In this document: positions 1 through 9,108 of the stretch, piece after piece
Numbering within the stretch: position 1 is the first letter of the stretch
Layout of the letters: each line of letters begins with the position of its first letter
Assembly: GCA_021414305.1 (NCBI GenBank)
Contig: JAIOOS010000015.1
Coordinates: 186,001-250,000 of the forward strand
Source: Burkholderiales bacterium
Lineage (GTDB): Bacteria; Pseudomonadota; Gammaproteobacteria; Burkholderiales; Burkholderiaceae_C
Direction of reading: 5' to 3'
Length of the DNA stretch: 64,000 nt
Translations under genes and position numbers: made by a program
Notes under the pieces: model-generated
Database searches by the model: none
The model's input: only the letters and a program-made list of their open reading frames with translations
What the model was told of the DNA's origin: nothing

Positions 1-3000
1 GCGAGCACCTTCATCAGGCGAAGGGCGTGCAGCGGCGGCAGGCGGTCGCTGTCGAGAAGCTGCATCGCCTGCTCGAGGCCGGACGCGTCGGCCCGGCCGT
101 CGAGCGCCGCCGCCGCGAGGCGCACGCCGTGCGCCTCGCACTCCAGGGCCACGCTGTAATGGATGTCGCGCACGGCAGCGCGAGCCGCGTCGGCACGGCC
201 GAGCGCGAGCTCGCAGCGGCCGAGGACGATCCGCGCCGCTTCGAGGTGCGTGTGCAGCAGCCGGTCGGCGAAGGGCGCGGCCAGCGCGGCCAGCAGGTCG
301 CGCCGGGCACCTTCGGGATCGCTGGCGACCCGGGCCTGGGCGCGCAGCCAGACGGCCGGCAGGTACAGGGGGCCGGTGCCGGGCGCCAGCAGGGCTTCGG
401 CCTCGGCCAGCGGCGGCTCGACGCGCGCCTCGGCGCCGAGTGCGGCCAGCAGGCGCACCTGCAGCAGGCGTCCCTCGCGCCGATCCGGGGTGCTTCCCAG
501 CTCATCGGCGGCGGAGATGGCCAGACGGATCGAGCCGATCGCGTCTCCGAGCTCGCCGTGAATCTCGGCGACCACCGCCGCCGTGAACGCCGTCAGGTGG
601 CGCAACTCGGCGTCGGGGTTCGGATGCAGTGCGGCCAGCTCCTGCTGGACAAGACGGGCCGGCCCGGCCTGGCCGTCATCGACGAAGGCCTCGCACAGAT
701 TGGCGAGGTCGAGCGGCAGGGCCTGGCTGAACCGGGTCTTCCTGGAAATCGCGCAGGCCTCGGCCAGATGGGCGAGCGCCAGCACCCGGTCGCCCAGGGC
801 CCGCGACACGTACGCCCCCTTCGCGAGAGCCCGGCCGCGCTGCGGCGAACCCGGGTCGTCGCGCACCGCGGCGAGCGCCTGATCGCGCAGCGCGGCGGCC
901 TCGTCCAGGCGGTCGAGCTCGGTCGCGGTCATCGACCCGGCGGCCGCCATCATCGCCACCGCCTTGTCGATGCCATGGCGTCGGGCGACCTCGAGTGCCG
1001 AGCGGTAGGTTTCGAGCGCATCCGCCTTGCGGTCGAGCTGCAAGGCGGCAAATGCCGCGGCGGCCAGGGCATGGACGTGATAGCGGCCGTCGGGCGGCTC
1101 GAACTCGCGCAAGGCGCGCAGCGCGTGCTGCTCGGACGCAGCGAAATCGTGGTCGAGCGAAGCGCGGTCCGCCGCATGCGTCAGGGCGCGAAAGCGCGCC
1201 TTCGACGAGCCCGTCCGCCCCACCTTGTCGAGCAGCCTGCGGATCAGCTCGCGGCCCTCGACCGTCATGCGTGCCCGGAACGAGCTCTCGATGGCACGAC
1301 CGTGCAGGTCGAAGGCCAGCTCCTCGTCGGCGGTCAGCGAGGCCGCTCGCTCGAAGAGATCCATCGCCTCGCGGTGCGCATGGAGCGCGGACGCCGAGTC
1401 GCCGGCCACCATCCAGGCCCGCGCGGCTCGCTCCGACTGCCCCGCTTCCTGCCAGTGCATGGCGATCCGCGCCGGCGCCGCATGCAAGGGCTCCAGCGCC
1501 GCCGCGAGCTTGCCGTGCAGCAGGCGTTGCCGCTCCGGCGACATGGCCGAACGGATGGCGACGCGGAACAGCCCGTGCACGAAACGGTAGCCCCCGCCCG
1601 CGCGATCGACGACCCGGGCCGCCGTGGCGCGCTCGATGCCGTCGAGCGCTTCCCAGTCGCTGAGCGCGGTCGCGCCCTGGATCTCGGCGAGCGAGCTGCC
1701 GTCTTCGGCCAGCGCCGCCGTCTCGAGCACACGCCGAGCCGCCGGTCCGAGGCGCGCCACCCGTGCCCGCACGGCGTCGACGACGCTGGCCGGCAGCGGC
1801 AGTTCGGCATAGTCGGTCGTGCTGCTGTCGTAGCGCGTGCTCCAGCCCCGCCCCGGCTCCACGCGCAGCTCGCCCGTCTCGAACAGCGCCCGGATCGTCT
1901 CGAGGGCGAAGAACACGTTGCCGCCGGTCGCGGCGCCGAGCCGGGCGGCAAAGCGCACGCCGCCGGCGCCGTTCGACAGGCGTTGCACCAGTTGCAGCAT
2001 CGACCACTCGTCGAAGGCGCCGAGCGGCAGGCGGGCCAGCTCACCCTCCTTCTCGATCGCCTGCAGGGCGCTGGCCGCGACCCGATTGATGGCCAGCTCG
2101 TCGGCGCGCGCGGTGGCGATCACGCGCGCCATCCGCCCCGGTTCCTGGCGGTGTCGGCGGGCCAGGTGCGCCAGCAGCTCGATGCTCGACGCATCGGCCC
2201 ATTGAAGATCGTCGAACAGGACGACGCGCGGCCCGGCCGCGGCGAGGGCCAGGGCCTGGGCCAACGCCTCGAGCAGGCGGGTTCGCGCCTCTTCCGGCGC
2301 AGGCGCGGCGCCGCCGCCGCCCGGCGGGTCGACGCGCAACTCGGGCAGCAGGCGTGCGAGGTCGCGGCGCGCTTCGAGCTCGAGTGCGGACAACTGCCTG
2401 GCGATCGCCGGCGCCCGCAGCGCGTCGGTGACCGCATGAAACGGCGTCGACGCCGACATCTCGGTGAAGCGCACGAGCACGGGTGGGGCCATCTCGCGTT
2501 CCGCCTCGGCCACGGCCCGGCGCCATGCTTCCAGCGCCAGGCGGGACTTGCCGACGCCGGCGTCGCCGTCGATCACGACGACCGCCTGCCGCAGCGCGGC
2601 CAGTTGCGCGAGCTCGCGATCGCGGGCCACCAGCGGCACCGCCGAGAGGTCGCCATGCGTCAGCGGCGGCGTGGCCTCGGTCGTGGCCGGACGCTCCCGC
2701 CCGGCGCCGAGAGCCGATGGCGGAAGCTGCGCGCGGATTCGATCGGCCAGCAGCCTCGTTTCCGGCAGCGGCTCCAGCTGCAGCTCGTCGCGCAGCGTTC
2801 GTTCGCAGCGCGCGAACAGCTCGAGCGCGATCGTCCGTTCGCCGAGCGCGTCGTGCAGGCGCATCAGCTCGCGATAGCTTGCTTCCTGGAGCGGGTCGTC
2901 GTCGAGCAGCCGGCCGTGGGTCGCCAGCGCCGCGCGCAGGTCGCCACCGATCTCGAGGGCGCGCGCATGCGCCGCCGCCACGGCCTTCCACTCGCGCTGA

Positions 3001-3431
3001 ATGTGCTCCCGGCGACCGCGCAACCATTCCTCGAAGGCGTCTGCGTCTTCGAGCGCGAGCCCGTCGCAGAACACGCCGCCGCTTCGCAGGCCGAGGGCCG
3101 AGGCCAGCCGTCCATCGGCGACGGCGCGGCGAAAGGCTTCCAGGTCGTTGTCCACTCCGGCGAGGCCGACGCTGTCGTCGTCGGCCGAGAGCGCGCCGCC
3201 CAGGCCGGCGGCGCGCAGCCGATGCAGAGCGCGGCGGAGGTTGCGGCGCGCCGTCGCCTCGTCGAGCCCGCCCCAGAACAGCTCGGCAAGACGGGCCCGC
3301 GGCGACCGCCCTTCGATCGACAGGTAGACGAACAGCGCCAGCGTCTTGCGCACCGGCAGATGCACTTCGCGTTCGCCCTGCAGGACGCGCGGGACGCCGA
3401 ACAGCGCGACATGGGTCGAGGAAAGAGACAC
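1..3431 (-). CDS. BTAD/AAA-ATPase/TPR transcriptional regulator, 3' end outside the window
   Basis: The frame is open from a GTG at 3431 to the left window edge (over 1140 residues), so the C-terminus is missing. The N-terminus carries a winged-helix segment (LPVRKTLALFVYLSIEGR, then RRNLRRALHRLRAAG) followed by a bacterial transcriptional activator domain (BTAD) to about residue 245. A Walker A motif GDAGVGKS lies at residues 289-296, and LFDDLQWAD is the Walker B region. The remainder is helical and TPR-like. This is the architecture of AfsR/SARP-related signal-integrating regulators. The GTG start is chosen because it follows the stop of the upstream paralogue (3437-7018) by only 5 bp and opens directly into the DNA-binding segment. 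The protein closely resembles that neighbour, so the pair looks like a tandem duplication. Target genes and ligand are unknown. Confidence 0.85.
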   Translation of the reverse strand, partial: MSLSSTHVALFGVPRVLQGEREVHLPVRKTLALFVYLSIEGRSPRARLAELFWGGLDEATARRNLRRALHRLRAAGLGGALSADDDSVGLAGVDNDLEAFRRAVADGRLASALGLRSGGVFCDGLALEDADAFEEWLRGRREHIQREWKAVAAAHARALEIGGDLRAALATHGRLLDDDPLQEASYRELMRLHDALGERTIALELFARCERTLRDELQLEPLPETRLLADRIRAQLPPSALGAGRERPATTEATPPLTHGDLSAVPLVARDRELAQLAALRQAVVVIDGDAGVGKSRLALEAWRRAVAEAEREMAPPVLVRFTEMSASTPFHAVTDALRAPAIARQLSALELEARRDLARLLPELRVDPPGGGGAAPAPEEARTRLLEALAQALALAAAGPRVVLFDDLQWADASSIELLAHLARRHRQEPGRMARVIATARADELAINRVAASALQAIEKEGELARLPLGAFDEWSMLQLVQRLSNGAGGVRFAARLGAATGGNVFFALETIRALFETGELRVEPGRGWSTRYDSSTTDYAELPLPASVVDAVRARVARLGPAARRVLETAALAEDGSSLAEIQGATALSDWEALDGIERATAARVVDRAGGGYRFVHGLFRVAIRSAMSPERQRLLHGKLAAALEPLHAAPARIAMHWQEAGQSERAARAWMVAGDSASALHAHREAMDLFERAASLTADEELAFDLHGRAIESSFRARMTVEGRELIRRLLDKVGRTGSSKARFRALTHAADRASLDHDFAASEQHALRALREFEPPDGRYHVHALAAAAFAALQLDRKADALETYRSALEVARRHGIDKAVAMMAAAGSMTATELDRLDEAAALRDQALAAVRDDPGSPQRGRALAKGAYVSRALGDRVLALAHLAEACAISRKTRFSQALPLDLANLCEAFVDDGQAGPARLVQQELAALHPNPDAELRHLTAFTAAVVAEIHGELGDAIGSIRLAISAADELGSTPDRREGRLLQVRLLAALGAEARVEPPLAEAEALLAPGTGPLYLPAVWLRAQARVASDPEGARRDLLAALAAPFADRLLHTHLEAARIVLGRCELALGRADAARAAVRDIHYSVALECEAHGVRLAAAALDGRADASGLEQAMQLLDSDRLPPLHALRLMKVL

Positions 3432-3436
3432 GGCAA

Positions 3437-6400
3437 TCAGGTCAAAAGGTCGCGGTGGCGGCGAATGAACGCGCCCTGCAGCGCGGGCTCGGACGCGAGC
3501 GAATCGGCGAGGCGCTGCGCCAGGGCGCGCATGCGCTCGCGCCCCCGCGCCTGGGCACGCCGGGGCAGGTGCGGCTGCAATGCCCGCATCAGCTCGAGAG
3601 CGACGGTCGGCCTCACCCGCTCGCCGTCCAGCCAGTCGCCGGCGGCGGCGAGGTCGGCCGGTTCCGGATCGGCTCCGGCCGCGCTCAGGCGCAGCGCCAA
3701 TGCGGCCGCCTCCGCCGCCACGCTCGTCACAAGCCCCTGCACCGCCGCCCTTGCAGCTGGGGCGTCGCCGAGCGCGATGTGGCAGCGGCCGAGCTCGAGG
3801 CACGCTTCGTCGAGCGCCGGATGCAGCATGCGGTCGGCGAACGGCGTGCGCAGGGCGGTGACGAGGGCGCCACGAGCGGCGGCGGGATCGCTCGCGCGCC
3901 GGTCGGCCGCGCGCGCGATCGCGAGCGGCAGCAGGACGTTCGGCCAGTGCGCCGGCACGAGCGCGCCGGCCTCCTCGGCAACGGCGAGCGCGGGTTCGCC
4001 GGCGCCTACGCTCGCCAGGAGCCGGGCGAGGACGAACCGCGACTCGCGGCGCTCGTCGAAGTCGAGGAGGAGATCAGCCGTCCGCACGGCGAGCCGAGCC
4101 TGCGTGATCGCCGCGCCAAGGCGGCCCTGCTGCTCGTCGACGGCGGCGCGCGAGAACGCGGCAAGGTAGGTGAACACGCCATCCTTCACCTCCTCCGGGA
4201 GGGTCAGGAGCTCGCGATGCCGGTCTTCTGCTTCGCCCGCGCGCCCGTCGTCGACGAGCGCTTCGCAGAGATTGGCGAGATAAACCGGCAGGTAACCCCA
4301 TGCGCGCACCGTGGCAGCGATCGCCGTGGCCTCCTCGAGCTGGCGCACGCCGGTGGCACGGTCGCCCGTGACCAGGCAGTAGCGCGAAGTCCGGCTGAGG
4401 ACGTTCGCCAGGCGAATGTCGTCGGGCATCGCCAGACGCCCGGCGCGAAGCGCTTCTTCCACCAGAGGAGCCGCCTCGTCGATGCGATTTCGCTGCAGCG
4501 CGACGTCGCTCGCCGAGGCCGCCATCATCGGCACGCCGCGGACGATGTCGTTCGCCCGCGCGAATGCCAGCGCTTCAAGGTAGGTGGCGTAGCCGGCGTC
4601 GAGCAGGCCGAGATGCGATTCGGAGAACGCCGCGATGTTCAGCGCGTGCAGGTGCAAGGTTGGATGGCCCGGAAGGCTCGCGGCGAGCGCGGCGCGGGCG
4701 AGCCGCAAGGCCTCGCCGTGGCGTCTCCCGTACGAGGCGACGTGGGCGCCGTTCAGCAGCGCGCTGAACCGGGCCAGCGGCGAGCCGCGTGCCTCGAGCC
4801 GCGCCAGCAGGCGCAGCTGCGCCGGATCGTCGCCGCCGACGGTCACTCGAAACAGGCTCTGAACCGCACGCTGGTAGAGCAGGACCGCGCGTTCGTCGTC
4901 CGTTGTCAGGTCGCCCGCCCGCTCGAAATGCGTCGCCCCCTCGCGCTCCGCGTGCAGCGCCAGCGCCGAGTCGCCGGCGCGCTCCCATGCCGCGGCGGCA
5001 CGCTCGGCATCGCCCGCCTCCTGCCAGTGCTCGGCAACACGCGCGGTCGCCGCGCCGAGGGGTTCGAGCGCCGCCGCCAGCCGCCCATGAATGAGCCGGG
5101 CGCGCTCCGGGGACAGCGCATGCCGCACCGCCTGCGCGATCAGGTCGTGGGCGAAGCGGTAGCCCTCGCCGGCGCGCTCCAGCACCCGCGCATCGATCGC
5201 ATGCTCGATCGCGTCGAGCGCCTCCCAGTCGCTGAGCGCCGTCGCGCCGCGCAGCTCGGCGAGGGTGCCACCAGGACCGGCGAGCGACGCGGTCTCGAGC
5301 AGGCGGGCCGCGGCCGCCCCGATGCGGGCAACACGTTCCCGCACCGCGTCGATGACGCTGCGCGGCAGCGGCAGCTCGGCATAGCCGGTGGTGCTGTCGT
5401 CGAAGCGCGTACTCCAGCCGCGATCGGCATCGACGCGCAGCTCGCCGTTCTCGAGCAGCGCGCGGATCGTCTCCAGGGCGAAGAAGACGTTGCCCGCCGT
5501 CGCCGCGACCAGTCGCGCGGCGAAGCGAACGCCGCCCTCGCGACGCGACAGCGCATGCACGAGCTGCAGCATCTGCCAGTCGTCGAAGGGCTCGAGATCG
5601 GTTCGCGCCAGCAGCAGCTCGCGCTCCAGGTCGTGCAGCGCGACGGTCGCGAAGGCGTTGCCGCCCAGCTCGTGCCGCCGGGCCGTGGCGACGACGCGCG
5701 GCAGGGCATCGGGCTCCTGCGCATGCCGGCGCACGAGATGGGCGACGGCCTCGACGGTCGACGCGTCGGCCCACTGCAGGTCGTCGACAACGACCGCGCC
5801 GCCCGCGCCCGCGACGCGGGCGAAGGCCTGTGCCAGCGCTTCCAGCAGCCGCGAGCGCGCTTCGTCCCGGTCGGGCAGCGCGGGCTCGGGCGATCGCGGC
5901 ACGGCAGCCGGCGCCAGCTCGGGCAGGAGCGCCGCCAGGTCGTGCTTCCAGACGTCGGGAAGCACGGCCAGCGCCGCACGCGCCGATGCCGAACGGAGCG
6001 CGTCGACCAGCGCGTGAAACGGCGTCGTCATCGAGCCTTCGGCGCAGCGCACCAGGACCACCGCGGCCGGGTGCAGGGCGCCGCGCTGCGCAGCTTCGAG
6101 CGCAAGGCGCGACTTGCCCACGCCGGCTTCACCCGAGACCAGGCGAAGCGCCGCACCAGGCATCGCCAGCCGTTGCAGCTCGGCGTCGCGGCCGACGAAG
6201 GGCACGGTGCCGATCTTCGGCGCCGGCACGGCCGGATGCGCTCGCTGTGCGGCAACGTCGTCAGCCTCCGCAGCCGCCGCCTCGCGCGACCGGATCCTCT
6301 CGGCAAGGAGGCGCGTTTGCGGCAGCGGCTCCAGGCCGAGGTCGGCGCGCAAGGCCGCGGCAATCGTGTCGAAGGCGGCGAGCGCCTCGGCCCGCTCGCC

Positions 6401-7018
6401 GAGCGCGGCATGCAGCCGCATCACCTCGCGCCATTCGGCCTCCTGCAGGGGATCGTCGTCGCACAGGCGTCGCCGCCACGCCAACGCGCCGCGCAGGTCG
6501 CCGGCCGCCTCGAGCGCCGCCGCATGACTGGCGATCGCCTGGCGCCGCCGCGCCGCGTGCCGCTCGCGCTGCGGCTGCAGCCATGCGTCGAAGGCCGGCG
6601 CGTCGTCGACGTCGAGGCCGTCGCCGAACGGGCCGCGACAGAGCGCGAGCGCATCTGCGAAAGCGCCGCTGTCGACGAGCCGCTCGAAGCGCCGTGCATC
6701 GACCTCCACGGCGCCGGCGAGCGCCAGCTCCTCGTCGCCGGGGACGACGGCGTCGCCCAGGCCCGCCGAGCGCAACCGATGCACGGCGCGGCGAAGGTTG
6801 CGACGCGCCGTCGGCTCGTCGAGGTCGCCCCAGAGCACGCCAGCGAGGCGCTGCCGCGAGGCCCGCCCTTCCACCGCCAGCCAGGCGAGCAGCGCCCGGG
6901 TCTTCTTCACCGGCAGGTCGACCTCGCGGCCGTCGACGCGGGCGACGAACGTGCCGAGCAGCACGATCTCCACCGGTACCGCCGGCATCGGATCGGAACG
7001 CTCTGGCGTGGCGGTCAT
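3437..7018 (-). CDS. BTAD/AAA-ATPase/TPR transcriptional regulator (1193 aa)
   Basis: The domain order is an N-terminal winged helix (about residues 15-90, including RRNLRRAVHRLRSAGLG), a BTAD helical domain (about 95-245), an AAA-type ATPase with Walker A GEAGVGKS (296-303) and Walker B VVVDDLQWAD, then a long C-terminal TPR-like region. Such proteins bind DNA through the N-terminal domain and use the NTPase and TPR parts to sense ligands or partner proteins. An alternative in-frame ATG lies at 6988. The stop is 5 bp from the GTG of the paralogue downstream, so the two are surely co-transcribed. The start is 15 bp from the stop of the ion-channel gene, so both may belong to a long transcript beginning at cysH. 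No LuxR-type HTH is visible at the C-terminus. Confidence 0.87.
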   Translation of the reverse strand: MTATPERSDPMPAVPVEIVLLGTFVARVDGREVDLPVKKTRALLAWLAVEGRASRQRLAGVLWGDLDEPTARRNLRRAVHRLRSAGLGDAVVPGDEELALAGAVEVDARRFERLVDSGAFADALALCRGPFGDGLDVDDAPAFDAWLQPQRERHAARRRQAIASHAAALEAAGDLRGALAWRRRLCDDDPLQEAEWREVMRLHAALGERAEALAAFDTIAAALRADLGLEPLPQTRLLAERIRSREAAAAEADDVAAQRAHPAVPAPKIGTVPFVGRDAELQRLAMPGAALRLVSGEAGVGKSRLALEAAQRGALHPAAVVLVRCAEGSMTTPFHALVDALRSASARAALAVLPDVWKHDLAALLPELAPAAVPRSPEPALPDRDEARSRLLEALAQAFARVAGAGGAVVVDDLQWADASTVEAVAHLVRRHAQEPDALPRVVATARRHELGGNAFATVALHDLERELLLARTDLEPFDDWQMLQLVHALSRREGGVRFAARLVAATAGNVFFALETIRALLENGELRVDADRGWSTRFDDSTTGYAELPLPRSVIDAVRERVARIGAAAARLLETASLAGPGGTLAELRGATALSDWEALDAIEHAIDARVLERAGEGYRFAHDLIAQAVRHALSPERARLIHGRLAAALEPLGAATARVAEHWQEAGDAERAAAAWERAGDSALALHAEREGATHFERAGDLTTDDERAVLLYQRAVQSLFRVTVGGDDPAQLRLLARLEARGSPLARFSALLNGAHVASYGRRHGEALRLARAALAASLPGHPTLHLHALNIAAFSESHLGLLDAGYATYLEALAFARANDIVRGVPMMAASASDVALQRNRIDEAAPLVEEALRAGRLAMPDDIRLANVLSRTSRYCLVTGDRATGVRQLEEATAIAATVRAWGYLPVYLANLCEALVDDGRAGEAEDRHRELLTLPEEVKDGVFTYLAAFSRAAVDEQQGRLGAAITQARLAVRTADLLLDFDERRESRFVLARLLASVGAGEPALAVAEEAGALVPAHWPNVLLPLAIARAADRRASDPAAARGALVTALRTPFADRMLHPALDEACLELGRCHIALGDAPAARAAVQGLVTSVAAEAAALALRLSAAGADPEPADLAAAGDWLDGERVRPTVALELMRALQPHLPRRAQARGRERMRALAQRLADSLASEPALQGAFIRRHRDLLT

Positions 7019-7033
7019 CCCGGGAAGCTTGGG

Positions 7034-7708
7034 CTAGCGGCGGTCGTGCGACTGCACCAGCGTCAGGCCGATCAGCCGCGACACCACCGCGGCGAGGTAC
7101 ATCACGCCGACAAACATCTCGATCGCCGCGACCGCGCGGGTGATCGGGCTGAGCGGGATCACGTCGCCGATGCCGGTGCTCGAGAGCAGCGCGAAGCTCA
7201 GGTACATCAGCTCGGTCCAGGTGCGCAGCTGCTCGGCGTTCACCGCCGCGGCGAACGAACCCGGGCGCAGCGCCTGCAGCAGGATGAAGACCCAGGTGAA
7301 CGCCCAGGCGATCAGGGTGAAGGTGGCGCCGGCGGCGAACAGCTCGTCAGTGGTGGCGTGGCGGTCGGCCATCATGTAGGCGATCAGGCTGGCGGCGGCG
7401 TAGAAATAGAACAGCGCCTCCAGTCCGGCCGAGAGCGCGAGCAGTCCGGGCTGCGGATGAAGCGCCTCGACGATCTGCAGCACGATCGCCGGCAGGGCGA
7501 TGCCGGCCGAGACCCAGGTGAGCCCCGGCGTCGTGCGCACGATCCGCACGGTGAAGATCAGGACCGCGATGCCGAACACGCCGAAGGCGATCCGCCCGGC
7601 CTCGGTGCCCTCGATGAACGGATAGACCAGCATCCCGAGGAGCTGCACCGAGAGCAGGATCGCCGACGGGTTGCGGCGCGATCGCACGAGCCAGCGAACG
7701 TAGTTCAT
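7034..7708 (-). CDS. small ion channel, two-pore-helix potassium-channel-like membrane protein
   Basis: A 224-residue integral membrane protein with about five or six hydrophobic segments. The C-terminal part has the pore layout of the Ion_trans_2/potassium channel group: a pore helix (LMYLSFALL), a selectivity-filter-like STGIGDV, and a final transmembrane helix. The classical filter is TVGYGD, so the second and fourth positions differ here and K+ selectivity should not be assumed. There is no cytoplasmic RCK/TrkA-N domain. It lies 49 bp downstream of cysN and 15 bp upstream of the BTAD regulator gene on the same strand. Confidence 0.75.
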   Translation of the reverse strand: MNYVRWLVRSRRNPSAILLSVQLLGMLVYPFIEGTEAGRIAFGVFGIAVLIFTVRIVRTTPGLTWVSAGIALPAIVLQIVEALHPQPGLLALSAGLEALFYFYAAASLIAYMMADRHATTDELFAAGATFTLIAWAFTWVFILLQALRPGSFAAAVNAEQLRTWTELMYLSFALLSSTGIGDVIPLSPITRAVAAIEMFVGVMYLAAVVSRLIGLTLVQSHDRR

Positions 7709-7727
7709 GGCCCCATTGTGGGAGCGC

Positions 7728-7743
7728 GGCGGATCCCTCCGCC
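7728..7743 (-). terminator. possible weak terminator hairpin after cysN
   Basis: GGCGGA (7728-7733) and TCCGCC (7738-7743) form a 6 bp stem around a TCCC loop, extendable by one C-G pair. It lies in the 49 bp between cysN and the channel gene. There is no T-run on either strand, so it may only slow transcription or stabilise the upstream mRNA. Confidence 0.25.
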
Positions 7744-7757
7744 GGCGTATGCCCGAC

Positions 7758-9107
7758 TCAGCCGGCGGCGACGTGCGGCGTGCGGATCATGCCGGCCGCG
7801 ACCGTGCGATGGCTCGCCGTGTCGACCAGCACGAAGGCGCCGCCGGCGCGCACCGCGTCGTAGGCGTCGATCGCCAGCGGCTGCTGGGTCTCGATCTCGA
7901 CCCGGGCGATGTCGTTGCGCGCCAGCGCCGCATCGGCGGGCACGGCGTCGCGCCACTCGACCTGCTGCAGGTCGAGCACGCGATCGACGCGCCGGACCCG
8001 CGCCGCCACGTTGCGCGCGCCGTGGCGCAGCCAGAGCCTTGCGCCGGGTCGCGCCGGCTCGTCGTCGAGCCAGGCGAGGTCGGCCTCGAACCGGCTCGCG
8101 AGCCGCACCGGCGCCGCGGCGGCGACGATCAGGTCGCCGCGCGAGACGTCGAGCTCGCGGTCGAGGCGAAGCGAGACCGACTGGCCGGTGAACGCCTGCG
8201 CGAGCCGGCCATCGTGGGTCTCGATCGCGGCGATGCGCGCGGTGGCGCCGTTCGGCTGCACCTGCACCTCGGCGCCGACCCGCACCGAGCCGCTCGCCAC
8301 CCGGCCGGCGTAGCCGCGGGCACTGCCGTCCGAAACGTCGTAGCCGCGCAGCGCGAGCTGCACCGGAAAGCGGAACGGCGCGTCGGCGCCGCGCAGCGCG
8401 TCGATCTCCGAAGGCGCGCCCTCGAGCCAGGCGAGCAGGGTCGGGCCGGCGTACCACGACATCCGGTCGCTGGCCGTGACGACGTTGTCGCCGTCCAGCG
8501 CCGAGACCGGAATCGCGCTGAAGGCGCCGGCGCCGAGCCGCCCGGCGAGCGCGCGGTAGGCGGCGACGATCGCCTCGAAGGCATCGCGGTCGAAGCCGAG
8601 CCGGTCCATCTTGTTGACCGCGACCACGACCTGGCGGATGCCGAGCAGGTGGGCGAGCGCGGCGTGGCGCCGGGTCTGCGCGAGCAGCTCGCCGTTCTTC
8701 ACCCGGGTGGCGTCGACCAGGATCACGGCGGCATCGGCGGTGCTCGCCGCCGTCACCATGTTGCGCGTGTACTGCTCGTGGCCGGGGGTGTCGGCGATGA
8801 TGAACTTGCGCTGCGCGGTGGCGAAGTAGCGGTAGGCGACGTCGATCGTGATGCCCTGCTCGCGCTCGGCCTCGAGGCCGTCGGTGAGGAGCGAGAGGTC
8901 GATCGGCGCCAGGCCCGCGACGGTGTTCGCGCCCGGCCGGCGCTCGGCGGCGCGGGCAAGAGCGGCGAGCTGGTCCTTGAGGATGCCGCGGCTGTCGTAG
9001 AGGAGGCGGCCGATCAGCGTGCTCTTGCCGTCGTCGACGCTGCCGGCGGTGATGAAGCGCAGGACGCCGTGGTCCTCGAGGGCGGCGTCGGGGAGTCGGG
9101 CCGTCAT
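7758..9107 (-). CDS. cysN: sulfate adenylyltransferase subunit 1 (GTPase)
   Basis: A 449-residue translation-factor-like GTPase that couples GTP hydrolysis to formation of adenylyl sulfate from ATP and sulfate by CysD. The P-loop GSVDDGKS is at residues 22-29, followed by the switch motif DTPGHEQYTRNM and the NKMD guanine-specificity motif. A beta-barrel C-terminal half follows. There is no fused APS kinase (CysC) domain, which fits direct reduction of APS by the APS-type CysH encoded in the same operon. Its ATG lies one base after the cysD stop. Confidence 0.96.
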   Translation of the reverse strand: MTARLPDAALEDHGVLRFITAGSVDDGKSTLIGRLLYDSRGILKDQLAALARAAERRPGANTVAGLAPIDLSLLTDGLEAEREQGITIDVAYRYFATAQRKFIIADTPGHEQYTRNMVTAASTADAAVILVDATRVKNGELLAQTRRHAALAHLLGIRQVVVAVNKMDRLGFDRDAFEAIVAAYRALAGRLGAGAFSAIPVSALDGDNVVTASDRMSWYAGPTLLAWLEGAPSEIDALRGADAPFRFPVQLALRGYDVSDGSARGYAGRVASGSVRVGAEVQVQPNGATARIAAIETHDGRLAQAFTGQSVSLRLDRELDVSRGDLIVAAAAPVRLASRFEADLAWLDDEPARPGARLWLRHGARNVAARVRRVDRVLDLQQVEWRDAVPADAALARNDIARVEIETQQPLAIDAYDAVRAGGAFVLVDTASHRTVAAGMIRTPHVAAG

Positions 9108-9108
9108 T

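Noticed and set aside
27..4169. Plus-strand open frame of 1380 codons
   Set aside because: It is antisense to the two BTAD regulators, has an Arg/Gln/Gly-rich composition with no motif, and arises from high-GC codon bias opposite a real gene.
2483..8191. Plus-strand open frame of 1902 codons
   Set aside because: It crosses antisense to four real minus-strand genes with clear motifs. It is rich in Arg/Ala/Gly with no recognisable domain.
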